The notes under the pieces are model-generated. The model worked only from the letters and a program-made list of their open reading frames with translations. It was not told where the DNA came from and made no database searches. From positions 1 to 43,890 of the forward strand of contig JAJFHO010000143.1 of NCBI GenBank assembly GCA_021775575.1: a stretch of 43,890 nucleotides of DNA. Reading direction: 5' to 3'. Position 1 is the first letter of the stretch. Each line of letters begins with the position of its first letter. Shown here in pieces: positions 1-9,736 of the stretch. The DNA is from Hyphomicrobiales bacterium. GTDB lineage: Bacteria > Pseudomonadota > Alphaproteobacteria > Rhizobiales > Methyloligellaceae. The position numbers and the translations under genes are program-made.

Positions 1-1906
1 TGACATCTGGACAGATAACCGCGCGGCGCTGGAGCAGCGCCGCATCGTCCCCACCATCCCCTACACAGTCGGTCCCGATGGTGTCTTCACAGCTGATGCG
101 CCGGGCTTTGAAGGCAAAGTCGTCATCAACGACAAAGGCAAGTTCGGCGACGCCAACGATGCCGTCATCACGGCTCTTATCGAGGCCGATGCCCTGTTTT
201 CCCGAGGCCGCCTCAAACACGACTATCCCCATTCCTGGCGCTCGAAAAAACCGGTCATTTTCCGCAACACGCCGCAATGGTTCATTGCGATGGATAAGGA
301 CATTCAAGAGGCGGGGAGTGCTGAAGGCACGACAGGGAATGCAAAAAATGGTGTGAACGACACTCTTCGCGCCCGTGCCCTCAAGGCGATCTCGGACACC
401 AGCTGGGTGCCGGCGAGCGGCCAGAACCGCATCACCGGCATGATCAACACCAAGCCGGACTGGGTGATCTCGCGCCAGCGCGCCTGGGGCGTACCGATCA
501 CCGTGTTCCGCAATACGCAAAGCGACGAAGTGATTCCGCGCGCGGGGTTTGATAAGTCGGATGAGTTGATCAAGCGCATCACGGACGCTTTCGCAAAAGA
601 GGGCGCCGATGCCTGGTTCGCCGGTGGGGCGCGGGAGAGGTTCCTGGATGGCATCGTCGAAAACCCAGGCGACTGGGAGAAGGTCGATGACATTCTCGAC
701 GTCTGGTTCGATTCAGGCTCCACCCATGCTTTCTCGCTAGAGGGACGCGACGATCTCAAATGGCCGGCCTCGCTTTATCTCGAAGGCTCCGACCAGCATC
801 GCGGCTGGTTCCAGTCGTCCTTGCTGGAATCTTGCGGCACGCGGGGAGCTGCGCCTTATGAGGCGGTGCTGACCCATGGCTTCGTCATGGCCGAGGACGG
901 ACGGAAAATGTCCAAGTCTCTCAACAATCAAGTGTTCCCGCAGGATGTCATCAAACAGTCGGGCGCGGAAATCCTGCGGCTCTGGGCGGTGAGTTCCGAC
1001 TATTGGGAAGATTTGCGCATCGGCCCTGAAATCCTCAAATCGAATGTCGATGCCTACCGCAAGCTCAGGAACACGATCCGCTTCCTGCTGGGCAATCTGC
1101 ATCACTATGAAAAGTCGCTCGCCGTCGAGCCTGAAGATATGCCGGAACTTGAGCGCTACATGCTGCACCGGCTGAGCGAGCTCGATGCGCGGGTGCGCGA
1201 GGACTATGACGCCTTCGATTTTAAGCGCATCTTTGCCACGCTGTTCAATTTCTGCACCGTCGATCTGTCGGCCGTCTATTTGGACATACGTAAGGACGCA
1301 CTCTATTGCGACCCTTATGATTCGATCGTGCGCCGCTCCTGCCTGAGCGTTCTCGATCAAATGTTTTCCTGTCTCACCGCATGGCTTGCGCCGGTGCTGT
1401 GTTTCACCATGGAAGAGGCTTGGCTGGCGCGTTTTCCAGGCGATGAATCTTCGGTCCATTTGCGCCAGTTTCCAGATCTGCCGGAAAGCTGGCGCGACGA
1501 GGACCTTGCCGCCAAATGGCGCAAGGTCCGGCAGGTTCGCCGGGTGGTGACGGGCGCGCTTGAAATCGAGCGGCGCGAAAAGCGTATCGGTTCAAGCCTT
1601 GAGGCCACGCCCGAGATTTATATCGCCGACAAGGCCTTGTTCAATGCGGTCGCCGATGTCGATTGGGCCGAAATCGCCATCACCAGCGCGGCGAGCTGGA
1701 CCAATGACGAGGGGCCCGCGGACGCTTTTCGCCTTGAGGAGGCGCCCGGTATCGCCGTGGTAACGAGGGAGGCCCTGGGCAGCAAATGCGCCCGTTCGTG
1801 GAAAATTCTTCCCGATGTGGGCTCCGATGCGGACTTCCCTGGCCTGACGCCGCGCGATGCGGAAGCCGTCCGCCAATATGATGCCCGCCGGAACGCGGCG
1901 GAGTGA
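1..1906 (+). CDS. ileS: Isoleucyl-tRNA synthetase, C-terminal part (5' end outside window)
   Basis: This cytoplasmic class I aminoacyl-tRNA synthetase charges tRNA-Ile with isoleucine. The reading frame is open from base 2, so the gene enters from the left and only about 634 codons are visible. The segment [11 protein letters not shown] followed by NTPQWF near bases 220-285 is typical of IleS, and the class I signature KMSKS is at about 907-921 ([10 protein letters not shown]). The anticodon-binding helical domain follows. The protein ends without the Cys4 zinc-binding tail found in E. coli IleS, which I believe is usual for alphaproteobacterial forms. The first internal ATG at 290 is not the real start because homologous sequence continues upstream. 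lspA begins 9 bases after the stop, suggesting one transcript. Confidence 0.97.
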   Translation, partial: DIWTDNRAALEQRRIVPTIPYTVGPDGVFTADAPGFEGKVVINDKGKFGDANDAVITALIEADALFSRGRLKHDYPHSWRSKKPVIFRNTPQWFIAMDKDIQEAGSAEGTTGNAKNGVNDTLRARALKAISDTSWVPASGQNRITGMINTKPDWVISRQRAWGVPITVFRNTQSDEVIPRAGFDKSDELIKRITDAFAKEGADAWFAGGARERFLDGIVENPGDWEKVDDILDVWFDSGSTHAFSLEGRDDLKWPASLYLEGSDQHRGWFQSSLLESCGTRGAAPYEAVLTHGFVMAEDGRKMSKSLNNQVFPQDVIKQSGAEILRLWAVSSDYWEDLRIGPEILKSNVDAYRKLRNTIRFLLGNLHHYEKSLAVEPEDMPELERYMLHRLSELDARVREDYDAFDFKRIFATLFNFCTVDLSAVYLDIRKDALYCDPYDSIVRRSCLSVLDQMFSCLTAWLAPVLCFTMEEAWLARFPGDESSVHLRQFPDLPESWRDEDLAAKWRKVRQVRRVVTGALEIERREKRIGSSLEATPEIYIADKALFNAVADVDWAEIAITSAASWTNDEGPADAFRLEEAPGIAVVTREALGSKCARSWKILPDVGSDADFPGLTPRDAEAVRQYDARRNAAE

Positions 1907-1915
1907 GCTGGCCCG

Positions 1916-2437
1916 ATGGCGGATAATATGGCGCGACGTTGGTTGTGGGGGCCGGCGAGCCGGCTCGGCTTCTTGGCCGCGATCCTGTCGTTGATCGCCG
2001 ATCAGGCGCACAAATGGTGGATGCTCAACATTTACCGGATTGAAGGGAAGGGCGATGTCGAGATAATGCCTTTCTTGGACCTTGTCATGGTCTGGAATCC
2101 GGGCATCAGCTACGGCTTGTTTCCGCAGGGCAGCGCGACGGGCCGGCTGATCCTCATCGCTGTCGCCGCCGCCGCCGTTGCCGGGCTGACAGTCTGGCTG
2201 GCGAATGCGCGCACCGCCATCGGTGCGACCGGTATTGGTCTCGTCATCGGCGGAGCTATCGGCAATGCTATAGACCGTGCTGTCTACGGGGCCGTCGCGG
2301 ACTTTTTTTCATTCCACGCCTTCGGCTATCACTGGTATGTTTTTAACGTTGCCGATATGGCGATCGTTGCCGGTGTGGCGGGACTGTTGTATGAGTCCTT
2401 CCTCGGCAGTCATAAAAAGGTCTCAAAACCCTCTTAA
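1916..2437 (+). CDS. lspA: Lipoprotein signal peptidase (signal peptidase II)
   Basis: This inner-membrane aspartyl protease cleaves the signal peptide of prolipoproteins after diacylglyceryl modification of the lipobox cysteine. The 173-residue product has four predicted membrane segments and the family motifs NPGISYGLF (from residue 61), GNAIDR with the likely catalytic Asp120, and FNVADMAI with the second catalytic Asp147. The length is normal for the family. It starts 9 bases after ileS. The ileS-lspA pairing is widespread in proteobacteria. An obvious client, a predicted lipoprotein, is encoded by the next gene. An alternative start is the ATG at 1928. Confidence 0.95.
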   Translation: MADNMARRWLWGPASRLGFLAAILSLIADQAHKWWMLNIYRIEGKGDVEIMPFLDLVMVWNPGISYGLFPQGSATGRLILIAVAAAAVAGLTVWLANARTAIGATGIGLVIGGAIGNAIDRAVYGAVADFFSFHAFGYHWYVFNVADMAIVAGVAGLLYESFLGSHKKVSKPS

Positions 2438-2496
2438 GGCCGGGACGGATGGCGCGCCGATAGCAATACGCCGCCGGATTGGGGCAAACCAGTATA

Positions 2497-3024
2497 ATGC
2501 GTGAAGGTTCAGGCCATCTCAGATCGCTTCTAGCTGCGCCGCTGCTCGCCGCCACGCTTGTTCTTGGCGGTTGCGGCGGAGTGCAGTTCGAGGGCAAGGT
2601 TTTCGAGGCGGTCGGTCTTGGCGAGAAGCCCAAGCAGCAGGAAAAGAAGGTCGCCGACCGTGCGCCGCTCATTCTGCCGCCGAAACGCGAATTGCCGGCG
2701 CCCGGACCGGGCCAGAGCGTCGCCAGTCCGGAAAGCTGGCCGAATGATCCCGATGCTGAGTTGAGACAGCAAGAGTTGGCGGCAAAGGCCAAAAAGACAC
2801 GCTGCGGCGACGCCAAATTCGAAAAGAAGTCGAGTATCGAGGAATTCGAAAAGCTTAGCGATCCTCTGCTTGGCTGCGAAGGTTTCATTGGCAAAAAAGA
2901 TTTGATCGACGATATCCGGGCGGATGGTTCGCCGGACAAGGTGGTCGAGCAGGATGACGGGTTGAGCACGGAGAAAAAGCTGCCCAGTCCGTGGCGCAGC
3001 CAAACGAAGCAGACTCAAAACTAG
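2497..3024 (+). CDS. Small predicted lipoprotein, DUF3035-like (possible BamF)
   Basis: A 175-residue predicted outer-membrane or periplasmic lipoprotein. A hydrophobic signal segment ends in the lipobox LVLGGC with the modified cysteine at residue 26, followed by GGVQFEGKVFEAVGLG. The rest is hydrophilic and rich in Lys, Pro and charged residues, with two further cysteines. A frame-compatible TTG exists at 2479, but the ATG at 2497 gives a normal signal peptide and is preferred. Position between lspA and two M16 peptidase genes matches where alphaproteobacteria carry the DUF3035 lipoprotein, which some annotations call BamF, a beta-barrel assembly subunit. That assignment rests on context and general appearance, not on a clear motif, and is tentative. 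Confidence 0.7.
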   Translation: MREGSGHLRSLLAAPLLAATLVLGGCGGVQFEGKVFEAVGLGEKPKQQEKKVADRAPLILPPKRELPAPGPGQSVASPESWPNDPDAELRQQELAAKAKKTRCGDAKFEKKSSIEEFEKLSDPLLGCEGFIGKKDLIDDIRADGSPDKVVEQDDGLSTEKKLPSPWRSQTKQTQN

Positions 3025-3350
3025 GCATTGCCTCGTCTCTTTTGCGAATTCGTCGGATTTCGAATGCAATTCCGGTTTGCCAAGGCCAGGCGCAAAGCAA
3101 GCCGCCGCGCGAAGTATGACGCCGAATTGAATGGAGCGGATTTGGCGGATCGTCCTATTGTTATCCAGACTCAGCCGGTCTCGCGCGTCATAACGAACCT
3201 TACGGCGAATTAACTGGCGCGGTCTTGATAATTACACTTACGTGAATCACCTAGTAAGAGGCGTGATTGGAAGACTGAACGGGTGATGCTCGGCGTACTG
3301 CCAGCCAAGCTATGCATCGCCCGGCTGTTGTGGCGATAGAGGTATCTGAA
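3025..3350. other. Intergenic gap of about 325 bases before the M16 pair
   Basis: No convincing gene here. A 61-codon frame at 3028-3213 has no ribosome binding site or recognisable family and looks like chance. The downstream part from about 3200 is AT-richer than its surroundings (TTGATAATTACACTTACG near 3225), which would suit a promoter for the M16 peptidase pair. I cannot place -35 and -10 boxes with normal spacing. No strong terminator hairpin is visible after the lipoprotein gene. Confidence 0.4.
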
Positions 3351-4769
3351 ATGATTGACAGCTTTACCGGACCTGCACTCTTGCGTGCCAGCGCTATGGC
3401 GGTATTTGCCGTTTTTGCCGCGGGCGCCATTTTGGGGGCGGTGCGCCCTGCAATGGCCGAGGCGCGCGCGAGTCATTTCAAGCTCGGCAACGGCATGGAG
3501 GTTGTAGTTATTCCCGACCATCGAGCTCCGGTAGTCACGCATATGGTCTGGTACCGTGTCGGCGCCGCCGATGAAAAGCCCGGCAAGTCGGGTATCGCGC
3601 ATTTCCTCGAACATCTTATGTTCAAGGGTACCGAAAAGATCGCTCCCGGGGACTTCTCGAAAATTATCGCCAGAAATGGCGGCGAGGACAACGCCTTTAC
3701 CGGCCATGACGCAACCGCTTATTTCCAGCGGGTCGCGAAGGACCGTTTGCCGCTCATCATGGAGATGGAGGCGGACAGGATGGAAAATTTGCGTCTGCTT
3801 GAAAAAGACGTCCTGACCGAACGCAAAGTGATCCTGGAAGAACGCCGTTCCCGTGTCGATAACAGCCCGTCCAGCATTCTCGGCGAGCAAATGATGGCGG
3901 CGCTTTACCAGTCCCACCCTTACGGCGTGCCGGTCATTGGCTGGGAGCATGAAATCGCGGAACTTGAACAGCCCGACGCGATCAAATTCTACCAGCGCTA
4001 CTATGCGCCCAACAATGCCATTCTCGTGGTTGCCGGCGACGTCACCGAGGCGGAGGTGCGCAAACTCGCCAAGAAGACCTATGGAAAGGCCAAACCGCGC
4101 GCCGAGCGTGTCCGGGATGCGCGTCCGCGCGAGCCGAAACATGCCGCGCCGGTGCGTGTAACCCTTGAAGACCCCCGCGCCGGGAGCGCGACAATTCAGC
4201 GCTACTATCTGTCGCCGGCCTATTCGAGCGCGGAGCCCGGCGAGGCCGAAGCGCTTGAGCTGCTTATGAAAGTGGCAACCTCGGGCACGACGAGCCGCCT
4301 CTATAAGTCACTGGTCGTGGAGAAGAAGAAAGCCGCCGATGCCGGCGGATGGTATGGCGGTTCCGGTCTCGATTCGGGACGTCTCGGGGTTTATGCCGTC
4401 GCCGCGGAGGGGGTTGCGATCAGCGAGGTCGAAGCCGCCATTGACGAGGTGCTGGCCGATGTCCGCGAAAACGGCATAACGCAAAAAGAGCTGGACCGGG
4501 CCCGCATGGACGCCATTGCCAGCCATATTTATGGCTCCGACAGTCAGTCCAGCCTGGCCCGGCGTTATGGTTGGGCGCTGGCGTCGGGACGAACGGTCGC
4601 GGATGTTGAGTCCTGGCCGGAGCGGTTACGGAAAGTCAGCGTCGAGGACGTGAAACGCGTGGCGCAAAAGCATCTGATCGAGAAGCAATCCATCACCGGT
4701 ATTCTCCTGCCGGTTGAGAAGGCGACCAAACGCTCGAAGAAGGGCAATGATGAAGCACGGAAATCGTAG
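3351..4769 (+). CDS. M16 family zinc metallopeptidase (active-type subunit)
   Basis: Predicted periplasmic M16 (pitrilysin/insulinase, processing-peptidase-like) protease of 472 residues. A signal peptide occupies roughly residues 1-36 and ends PAMAEA. The inverted zinc motif HFLEH is complete (His84, Glu87, His88), and the distal zinc-ligand region is seen in the stretch EKDVLTERKVILEERR. The C-terminal M16_C domain follows. The ATG at 3351 is chosen over 3312 because AGAGGT lies 7 bases before it and the signal peptide is then of normal length. The neighbouring gene, 8 bases downstream, encodes a paralogue without the zinc site, so the two probably form a heterodimer as in other bacterial M16B pairs. 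The substrate is unknown. Confidence 0.93.
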   Translation: MIDSFTGPALLRASAMAVFAVFAAGAILGAVRPAMAEARASHFKLGNGMEVVVIPDHRAPVVTHMVWYRVGAADEKPGKSGIAHFLEHLMFKGTEKIAPGDFSKIIARNGGEDNAFTGHDATAYFQRVAKDRLPLIMEMEADRMENLRLLEKDVLTERKVILEERRSRVDNSPSSILGEQMMAALYQSHPYGVPVIGWEHEIAELEQPDAIKFYQRYYAPNNAILVVAGDVTEAEVRKLAKKTYGKAKPRAERVRDARPREPKHAAPVRVTLEDPRAGSATIQRYYLSPAYSSAEPGEAEALELLMKVATSGTTSRLYKSLVVEKKKAADAGGWYGGSGLDSGRLGVYAVAAEGVAISEVEAAIDEVLADVRENGITQKELDRARMDAIASHIYGSDSQSSLARRYGWALASGRTVADVESWPERLRKVSVEDVKRVAQKHLIEKQSITGILLPVEKATKRSKKGNDEARKS

Positions 4770-4777
4770 AGACCATT

Positions 4778-6166
4778 ATGGGAAACCCGTCAAGATCACT
4801 CAAATGCACATTTCCTCACATCGGTCCGGCATTGTGCCGGACCGTTTTCGCGGCGGCCACCTTCGCGCTGATCTGGATGAGTGCCGTGTCGGCTGAAGCA
4901 TCAATCAAGATCCAGCGAGTCGTCAGTCCTGGCGGCATCGAGGCCTGGCTGGTCGAAAATCACGATGTGCCGCTTGTTGCGATGCGGTTTGGATTTCAGG
5001 GCGGCGCGGCTCAGGATCCGAAAGGCAAGGAGGGCCTGGCGCATTTCGTTTCCGGAATGCTGGACGAGGGTGCTGGCGATCTCACATCGACGGCTTTTCA
5101 GGAGCGGATGCAGGAAATCGCTATCCGGATGGAGTTTAATGCTTCACGCGACGCCTTCGCCGGCGGCTTCCAGACTCTGACGGAGAATAGCGAAGCCGGC
5201 TTCGAAATGCTGCGGCTCGCCCTCACCGAGGCCCGCTTCGACCAGGCTGCGCTGGAGCGTATCAAGAAACAGATTTTGACCGGTCTCAAATTCGACCTTA
5301 ACGATCCGCGCAAGGTCGCGTCGCGGGAATGGTTCCGGCTGGCCTTCGAAGGCCATCCCTATTCCAACCCGCTCAAGGGCAGCGCGGAATCGGTTGCGGC
5401 AATTACGCGCGATGACCTGAAAGACTATGCGCGGCGCGTGCTAACCCGCGACACGCTCAAGATCTCCGTTGTTGGCGACATCGACGCCAAGACGCTTGGT
5501 TCGGTGCTGGACAAGGTCTTCGGCGGTCTTGGCGAGAAATCTGATCTTCGCCCGGTGGCCGAAATCAAGCCACCGGCGGGTCCGATCGAGAAAATCGTGG
5601 AAATGAATGTGCCCCAGTCGGTCGTGCAGTTCGGCCTTCAGGGCATCAAGCGCAAGGACAAGGATTTCGTTCCTTCCTACGTGCTCAACTACATATTGGG
5701 CGGCGGCGGATTCAATTCGCGGCTGATGGAGGAGGTGCGTGAAAAACGCGGTCTTGCCTATTCGGTTTACAGCTATCTCTCTCCTTACAAGCACGCGGCG
5801 GTTTATGTCGGTAGCGTGGCGACGGAGAACGCGGCTGTTAAAGAGTCGCTTGAGGTCATTCAGGGTGAATTGAAGCGCATGGCCGAGAAGGGGCCGAGCG
5901 CCAATGAGCTGCAAAATGCCAAGCAATATCTGACCGGCTCTTATCCGCTGCGTTTCGACACCAGCTCGAAAATCGCCAGCCAGCTGTTGTGGGTGCAGAT
6001 CGAGGAGCTTGGCATCGACTATATCGACAAGCGGAACTCGCTGATCGAGGCGATAACGCTTAAAGATTTAAAGCGGGTCGCCGCCAGGCTGCTGCAGGCC
6101 GACGGGCTCATCGTCACGATTGTCGGCAAGCCGGGCAAGGCGGAGAAGAAGCCGACCGAGGGCTAG
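4778..6166 (+). CDS. M16 family peptidase-like protein, zinc site lost
   Basis: A 462-residue M16B paralogue with a predicted signal peptide ending near VSAEA at residues 37-41. Where the active subunit has HxxEH, this one reads HFVSG at residues 89-93, so the catalytic Glu and second zinc-binding His are replaced by Ser and Gly. The substrate-binding Arg/Tyr region of the second half is kept (EKRGLAYSVYSY). This is the usual pattern of an alpha-type partner that helps bind substrate while the active beta-type subunit cuts. It lies 8 bases after the active gene, so co-transcription is very likely. A 6-bp inverted repeat follows the stop. Confidence 0.92.
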   Translation: MGNPSRSLKCTFPHIGPALCRTVFAAATFALIWMSAVSAEASIKIQRVVSPGGIEAWLVENHDVPLVAMRFGFQGGAAQDPKGKEGLAHFVSGMLDEGAGDLTSTAFQERMQEIAIRMEFNASRDAFAGGFQTLTENSEAGFEMLRLALTEARFDQAALERIKKQILTGLKFDLNDPRKVASREWFRLAFEGHPYSNPLKGSAESVAAITRDDLKDYARRVLTRDTLKISVVGDIDAKTLGSVLDKVFGGLGEKSDLRPVAEIKPPAGPIEKIVEMNVPQSVVQFGLQGIKRKDKDFVPSYVLNYILGGGGFNSRLMEEVREKRGLAYSVYSYLSPYKHAAVYVGSVATENAAVKESLEVIQGELKRMAEKGPSANELQNAKQYLTGSYPLRFDTSSKIASQLLWVQIEELGIDYIDKRNSLIEAITLKDLKRVAARLLQADGLIVTIVGKPGKAEKKPTEG

Positions 6167-6167
6167 G

Positions 6168-6188
6168 CGGCGTATTTTCTCCACGCCG
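6168..6188 (+). terminator. Weak hairpin after the M16 pair
   Basis: CGGCGT at 6168-6173 pairs with ACGCCG at 6183-6188 across a 9-base loop, just after the stop of the second M16 gene. It is not followed by a run of T, so it is at best a weak or Rho-assisted stop, or an mRNA-stabilising 3' hairpin. Confidence 0.3.
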
Positions 6189-6261
6189 GACAAAATTAGT
6201 GTTTCGGCGCGCCGCCATTTGTTAGGTTCCGCGGCAATCGGGGACTGCGGGGGCTTCCAGC

Positions 6262-7584
6262 ATGGCTTACGACCAGAGCATCGACGGCTGCCTTGAGCCG
6301 GCCATCGGCGTGTCCGGCCTGAGCGACGCGTCTTTGGCGCGATGGCTTGAGAAGCTCGTGCCTGCGCTCGATTCGCTTAAAACGCAATATGCGGACAACA
6401 CATTGCCGCTGCTGCGGGCCCCGGAATGGACAGACGATTTGAGCGAGGCGAAGACGGCGCTTGAGGCGCTGTGCGATGACGCCCGAACGCTCATTTTCTT
6501 CGGGACCGGAGGTTCAAGTCTCGGTGGCCAGACCATAGCCCAGCTCGGCGGCTGGTTCATTCCCGGCGACCAGGCACGGGGGCAGGAACGCCGTCCGCGC
6601 ACCCGTTTCTATGACAATCTCGACCCGCGCACGCTGCAGGGGATGCTCGCAGGCCTTGACCTGGAGCGATCCCGCTTCGTCGTAATCTCGAAGTCCGGCA
6701 ACACGCTGGAAACCCTGGTTCAGGCCATGGCCGCTATGCAGGCGGTCAGACAAGCTGGTTTTGGCGCGCGCCTTCCCGACTTGTTTCTGGGGCTCAGCCA
6801 GCCCGAAAGCGCCGCTGCACCGAACGGGCTGCGCAGCCTTTTCGCGGCGCATGGCATTCCCGTGCTCGATCATCATCCCGGCATCGGCGGTCGATATGCC
6901 GCCCTGACCAATGTCGGCATGCTCCCCGCGCTGGCGCGTGGTCTGGACGCGGCGGCCTTGCGCAAGGGCGCGGCTGACGTCGTTGACGCCATGCTCAAAC
7001 TGGATGCGCCCGGCGATTTCGCTCCGGCGCTGGGCGCCGCGGTTGCGGTAGGCCTTGCCAAGGAGCGCGCCATTCGCGCCCTGGTGATGATGCCCTATAC
7101 GGACCGGCTTGGCCGTTTCGCGCACTGGTTCGTTCAGCTTTGGGCGGAAAGCCTCGGCAAGCAAGGCGAGGGCACGACGCCGGCGGCCGCTCTCGGTCCG
7201 GTGGATCAGCACAGCCAGTTGCAGCTATTTCTCGACGGCCCCCGCGATCATATGATCACGATTCTGCAGGCCGGCTGCGCCGGCACCGGCCCGCGCATCG
7301 ATGCCGAGCTCGCCGAACAGGCTGAAGCGGCCTATCTCGGCGGCCGCAGCGCCGGCGATCTGGTGGCGGCTCAGCAGCGCGCGATACCCGACGCGTTGAT
7401 CCGGGCCGGGCGGCCGGTTCGCACAATCGGCATCGAATCGCTTGACGAGGCGGCCCTCGGCGGTCTCATGATGCATTTCATGCTGGAGACGATTCTTGCC
7501 GCGCATCTGCTGGGCGTCGATCCTTTCGATCAACCGGCGGTGGAGGCCGGCAAGCTTCTGACGCGGCGCTATCTTGAATCCTGA
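6262..7584 (+). CDS. pgi: Glucose-6-phosphate isomerase
   Basis: This cytoplasmic enzyme interconverts glucose 6-phosphate and fructose 6-phosphate. The phosphate-binding SIS-type motifs are clear: [13 protein letters not shown] in the first half and [12 protein letters not shown] later. The signature region reads [23 protein letters not shown], with the conserved catalytic-loop His, and the C-terminal VEAGKLL carries the conserved active-site Lys. At 440 residues it is shorter than the roughly 550-residue E. coli enzyme and resembles the short bacterial form. It is followed at 17 bases by mutL and probably shares a transcript with it. The 95-base gap upstream separates it from the M16 pair. 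Confidence 0.95.
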   Translation: MAYDQSIDGCLEPAIGVSGLSDASLARWLEKLVPALDSLKTQYADNTLPLLRAPEWTDDLSEAKTALEALCDDARTLIFFGTGGSSLGGQTIAQLGGWFIPGDQARGQERRPRTRFYDNLDPRTLQGMLAGLDLERSRFVVISKSGNTLETLVQAMAAMQAVRQAGFGARLPDLFLGLSQPESAAAPNGLRSLFAAHGIPVLDHHPGIGGRYAALTNVGMLPALARGLDAAALRKGAADVVDAMLKLDAPGDFAPALGAAVAVGLAKERAIRALVMMPYTDRLGRFAHWFVQLWAESLGKQGEGTTPAAALGPVDQHSQLQLFLDGPRDHMITILQAGCAGTGPRIDAELAEQAEAAYLGGRSAGDLVAAQQRAIPDALIRAGRPVRTIGIESLDEAALGGLMMHFMLETILAAHLLGVDPFDQPAVEAGKLLTRRYLES

Positions 7585-7601
7585 TCTTGAGGAGGAACGG
7601 G

Positions 7602-9371
7602 GTGGCCGTCCGGCAACTCCCACCATCGCTCATTAACCGCATAGCCGCGGGCGAGGTCATTGAACGGCCGGCCAGTGCTGTGAAGGAACTCGTCGAGAAT
7701 GCCATCGACGCCGGCGCATCGCGCATCGACATTGTTTCCTCCGGCGGCGGTCTTACACTTTTGCGGGTCATTGACGATGGCGGCGGCATGGACGGCGCTG
7801 ATCTTGCTCTCGCCGTGGAGCGGCACGCGACCTCGAAGCTTGCCGGCGACGACCTTTTCGCGATTGATACGCTCGGCTTTCGCGGCGAGGCTCTGCCGTC
7901 AATAGGCTCGGTCGCCAGACTCACGATCCAGAGCCGGGCGCGGGGCGGCGGCGAGGGCGCGGAAATCCGTATTGAAGGCGGCGAGAAGACCGCACTTCGC
8001 CCCGCGGCTCTCAACGCAGGAACATCCGTCGAGGTCCGCGATCTGTTTTATGCAACGCCGGCACGGCTCAAATTCATGAAATCGGAGCGTGCCGAGCAGG
8101 CGGCCATATCTGTCGTCGTCAAGCGCCTGGCCATGGCGCATCCCGGCATCGCCTTCAGTCTGACCAGCGGTGAGCGAACGAGCTTGCGGCTGCCCGCGGT
8201 CATGGCTGGCGACGGACAAGGCGTTCTGGCGCGGCTCGCGCGCATTATGGGCGACGATTTTCTGGGTGATGCGCTTCGCGTAACCGCGGCGCATGGTCAA
8301 TTGAAAGTGGAGGGCTTCGCCGGTCTTCCGACCCTCAACCGCGCCAACCAGATGATGCAGTTCCTGTTCGTCAATGGCCGGCCCGTGCGCGACAAGCTGC
8401 TCGCCGGCGCGGTGCGTGCGGCTTATGGCGATCTGGTGCCGCGCGGCCGCCATCCCATGCTGGCCCTGTTCCTGAGCGTTCCGGCGCGCGAGGTCGATGT
8501 GAATGTGCATCCGGCCAAGGCGGAAGTACGCTTCCGCGATCCGGGCGCCGTGCGCGGGCTTCTGGTGGGCGCGTTGCGCGAAGCACTCGAGAGCGCCGGC
8601 CACAAGGCGGCTTCAGCCCTTGCCGCTCATGCTTTTGCCCATACGGACCGGCCTTCGGGCGGTGGCTGGGCGCAGCGCTCGCGCGCAACGCCGGGTTTCG
8701 CCGAGGCCGCGCAGGCCCCGTTTGGCGAAGTGAATATGGTCAGTGGCGACACACGCGCCGGTGTCGAGGATCCCGCATCCGACCTTGTGGCGTCACCGCT
8801 CGGTGCGGCGCGCGCGCAGCTGCATGACACCTATATCGTCTCGCAAACGCAGGACTCAATCATCATCGTCGATCAGCACGCCGCCCATGAGCGGCTGGTC
8901 TATGAAAAAATGAAAGCGGCGCTCGCCAATGGCGGCGTGGCGCGGCAGATGCTGCTGATCCCTGAAGTGGTCGAGCTAGACGAGACGGCGGCCGATCTCG
9001 TCGCCGCGCGCGCCGGCGAGCTTGAGCCGCTCGGTGTCGTGCTGGAACGCTTCGGGCCGGGCGCGGTCGCGGTGCGTGAAATGCCGGCGCTGCTTGGCGA
9101 TACCGACATCGCCGGGCTGGTCCGGGACCTCGCCGACGAGCTTTCCGAAATGGGCGAGGGGACGGTGCTCAGGGAACGGCTCGATCATGTCTGTGCGACA
9201 ATGGCCTGTTATGGCAGCGTGCGCGCCGGGCGACGGTTGCGCCCTGAAGAGATGAACGCGTTGCTGCGCGAAATGGAGGCGACGCCTCATTCGGGCCAAT
9301 GCAATCACGGCCGGCCGAGCTATGTCGAGCTTAAGCTTGCCGACATAGAAAAACTGTTCGGCCGGCGCTAG
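7602..9371 (+). CDS. mutL: DNA mismatch repair protein MutL, endonuclease-type
   Basis: This GHKL ATPase links MutS mismatch recognition to downstream excision. The N-terminal ATPase motifs are intact: [23 protein letters not shown] and GFRGEAL. The C-terminal dimerisation domain begins near residue 415 and carries [12 protein letters not shown] at residues 424-435, which fits the DQHA(X)2E(X)4E metal-binding nuclease motif of MutL proteins in organisms without MutH. Further C-terminal motifs are [12 protein letters not shown] and [14 protein letters not shown] place the start at the GTG at 7602 because GGAGG lies at 7591-7595 just upstream. The in-frame TTG at 7587 would sit before that site. 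The product is 589 residues. Confidence 0.96.
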   Translation: MAVRQLPPSLINRIAAGEVIERPASAVKELVENAIDAGASRIDIVSSGGGLTLLRVIDDGGGMDGADLALAVERHATSKLAGDDLFAIDTLGFRGEALPSIGSVARLTIQSRARGGGEGAEIRIEGGEKTALRPAALNAGTSVEVRDLFYATPARLKFMKSERAEQAAISVVVKRLAMAHPGIAFSLTSGERTSLRLPAVMAGDGQGVLARLARIMGDDFLGDALRVTAAHGQLKVEGFAGLPTLNRANQMMQFLFVNGRPVRDKLLAGAVRAAYGDLVPRGRHPMLALFLSVPAREVDVNVHPAKAEVRFRDPGAVRGLLVGALREALESAGHKAASALAAHAFAHTDRPSGGGWAQRSRATPGFAEAAQAPFGEVNMVSGDTRAGVEDPASDLVASPLGAARAQLHDTYIVSQTQDSIIIVDQHAAHERLVYEKMKAALANGGVARQMLLIPEVVELDETAADLVAARAGELEPLGVVLERFGPGAVAVREMPALLGDTDIAGLVRDLADELSEMGEGTVLRERLDHVCATMACYGSVRAGRRLRPEEMNALLREMEATPHSGQCNHGRPSYVELKLADIEKLFGRR

Positions 9372-9397
9372 CCCGGCTGGCCTGTTCCGGGGGGAAT

Positions 9398-9703
9398 ATG
9401 GTTCGACTATTGGCGCTGTTGTTTGGCCTTCTGGCCGCCGGGCTCGCCGCCTATTCGCTCTATGACGCTTTTTACGGCCCGCCCAAAGTCGTTCTCAAGC
9501 ATGGCAGCGTGACCGTTCACAGCATTCGCGATCCGGGAAAACCCGTGGAACGCCGCACCCGCCACGTCCAGCGCGGCAAGGACACATTCTGGGAAGTCGA
9601 ACTCAAAAGCGGTTCCTGGCTCGGCTGCGGCGGCGATTGCGCCGAAGCCTATCGCCGCGAGGAGCTGGAGCCCTGGCAGACGCGGAAAGAAGAATCGCGG
9701 TAA
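9398..9703 (+). CDS. Small membrane-anchored or secreted protein of unknown function
   Basis: A 101-residue protein that I do not recognise. Residues 1-24 form a hydrophobic segment that could be a signal peptide or an N-terminal anchor. The remainder is basic and hydrophilic, with two cysteines in GCGGDC near residues 77-82 and Trp-containing segments (FWEVEL, SGSWLG). The start is supported by the G-rich GGGGGAAT directly before the ATG at 9398. It begins 26 bases after mutL on the same strand, so it is probably co-transcribed, although a link to mismatch repair is not implied. Confidence 0.75.
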   Translation: MVRLLALLFGLLAAGLAAYSLYDAFYGPPKVVLKHGSVTVHSIRDPGKPVERRTRHVQRGKDTFWEVELKSGSWLGCGGDCAEAYRREELEPWQTRKEESR

Positions 9704-9736
9704 TACTTCATCTGCTCCTTAGTCTGGAGATAAGAA

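Noticed and set aside
3028-3213. 61-codon frame between the lipoprotein and M16 genes
   Set aside because: No ribosome binding site, no recognisable family, and composition like noncoding DNA.
3210-4142. 310-codon minus-strand frame over the first M16 gene
   Set aside because: Shadow of the M16 catalytic domain. It carries no ribosome binding site or motif.
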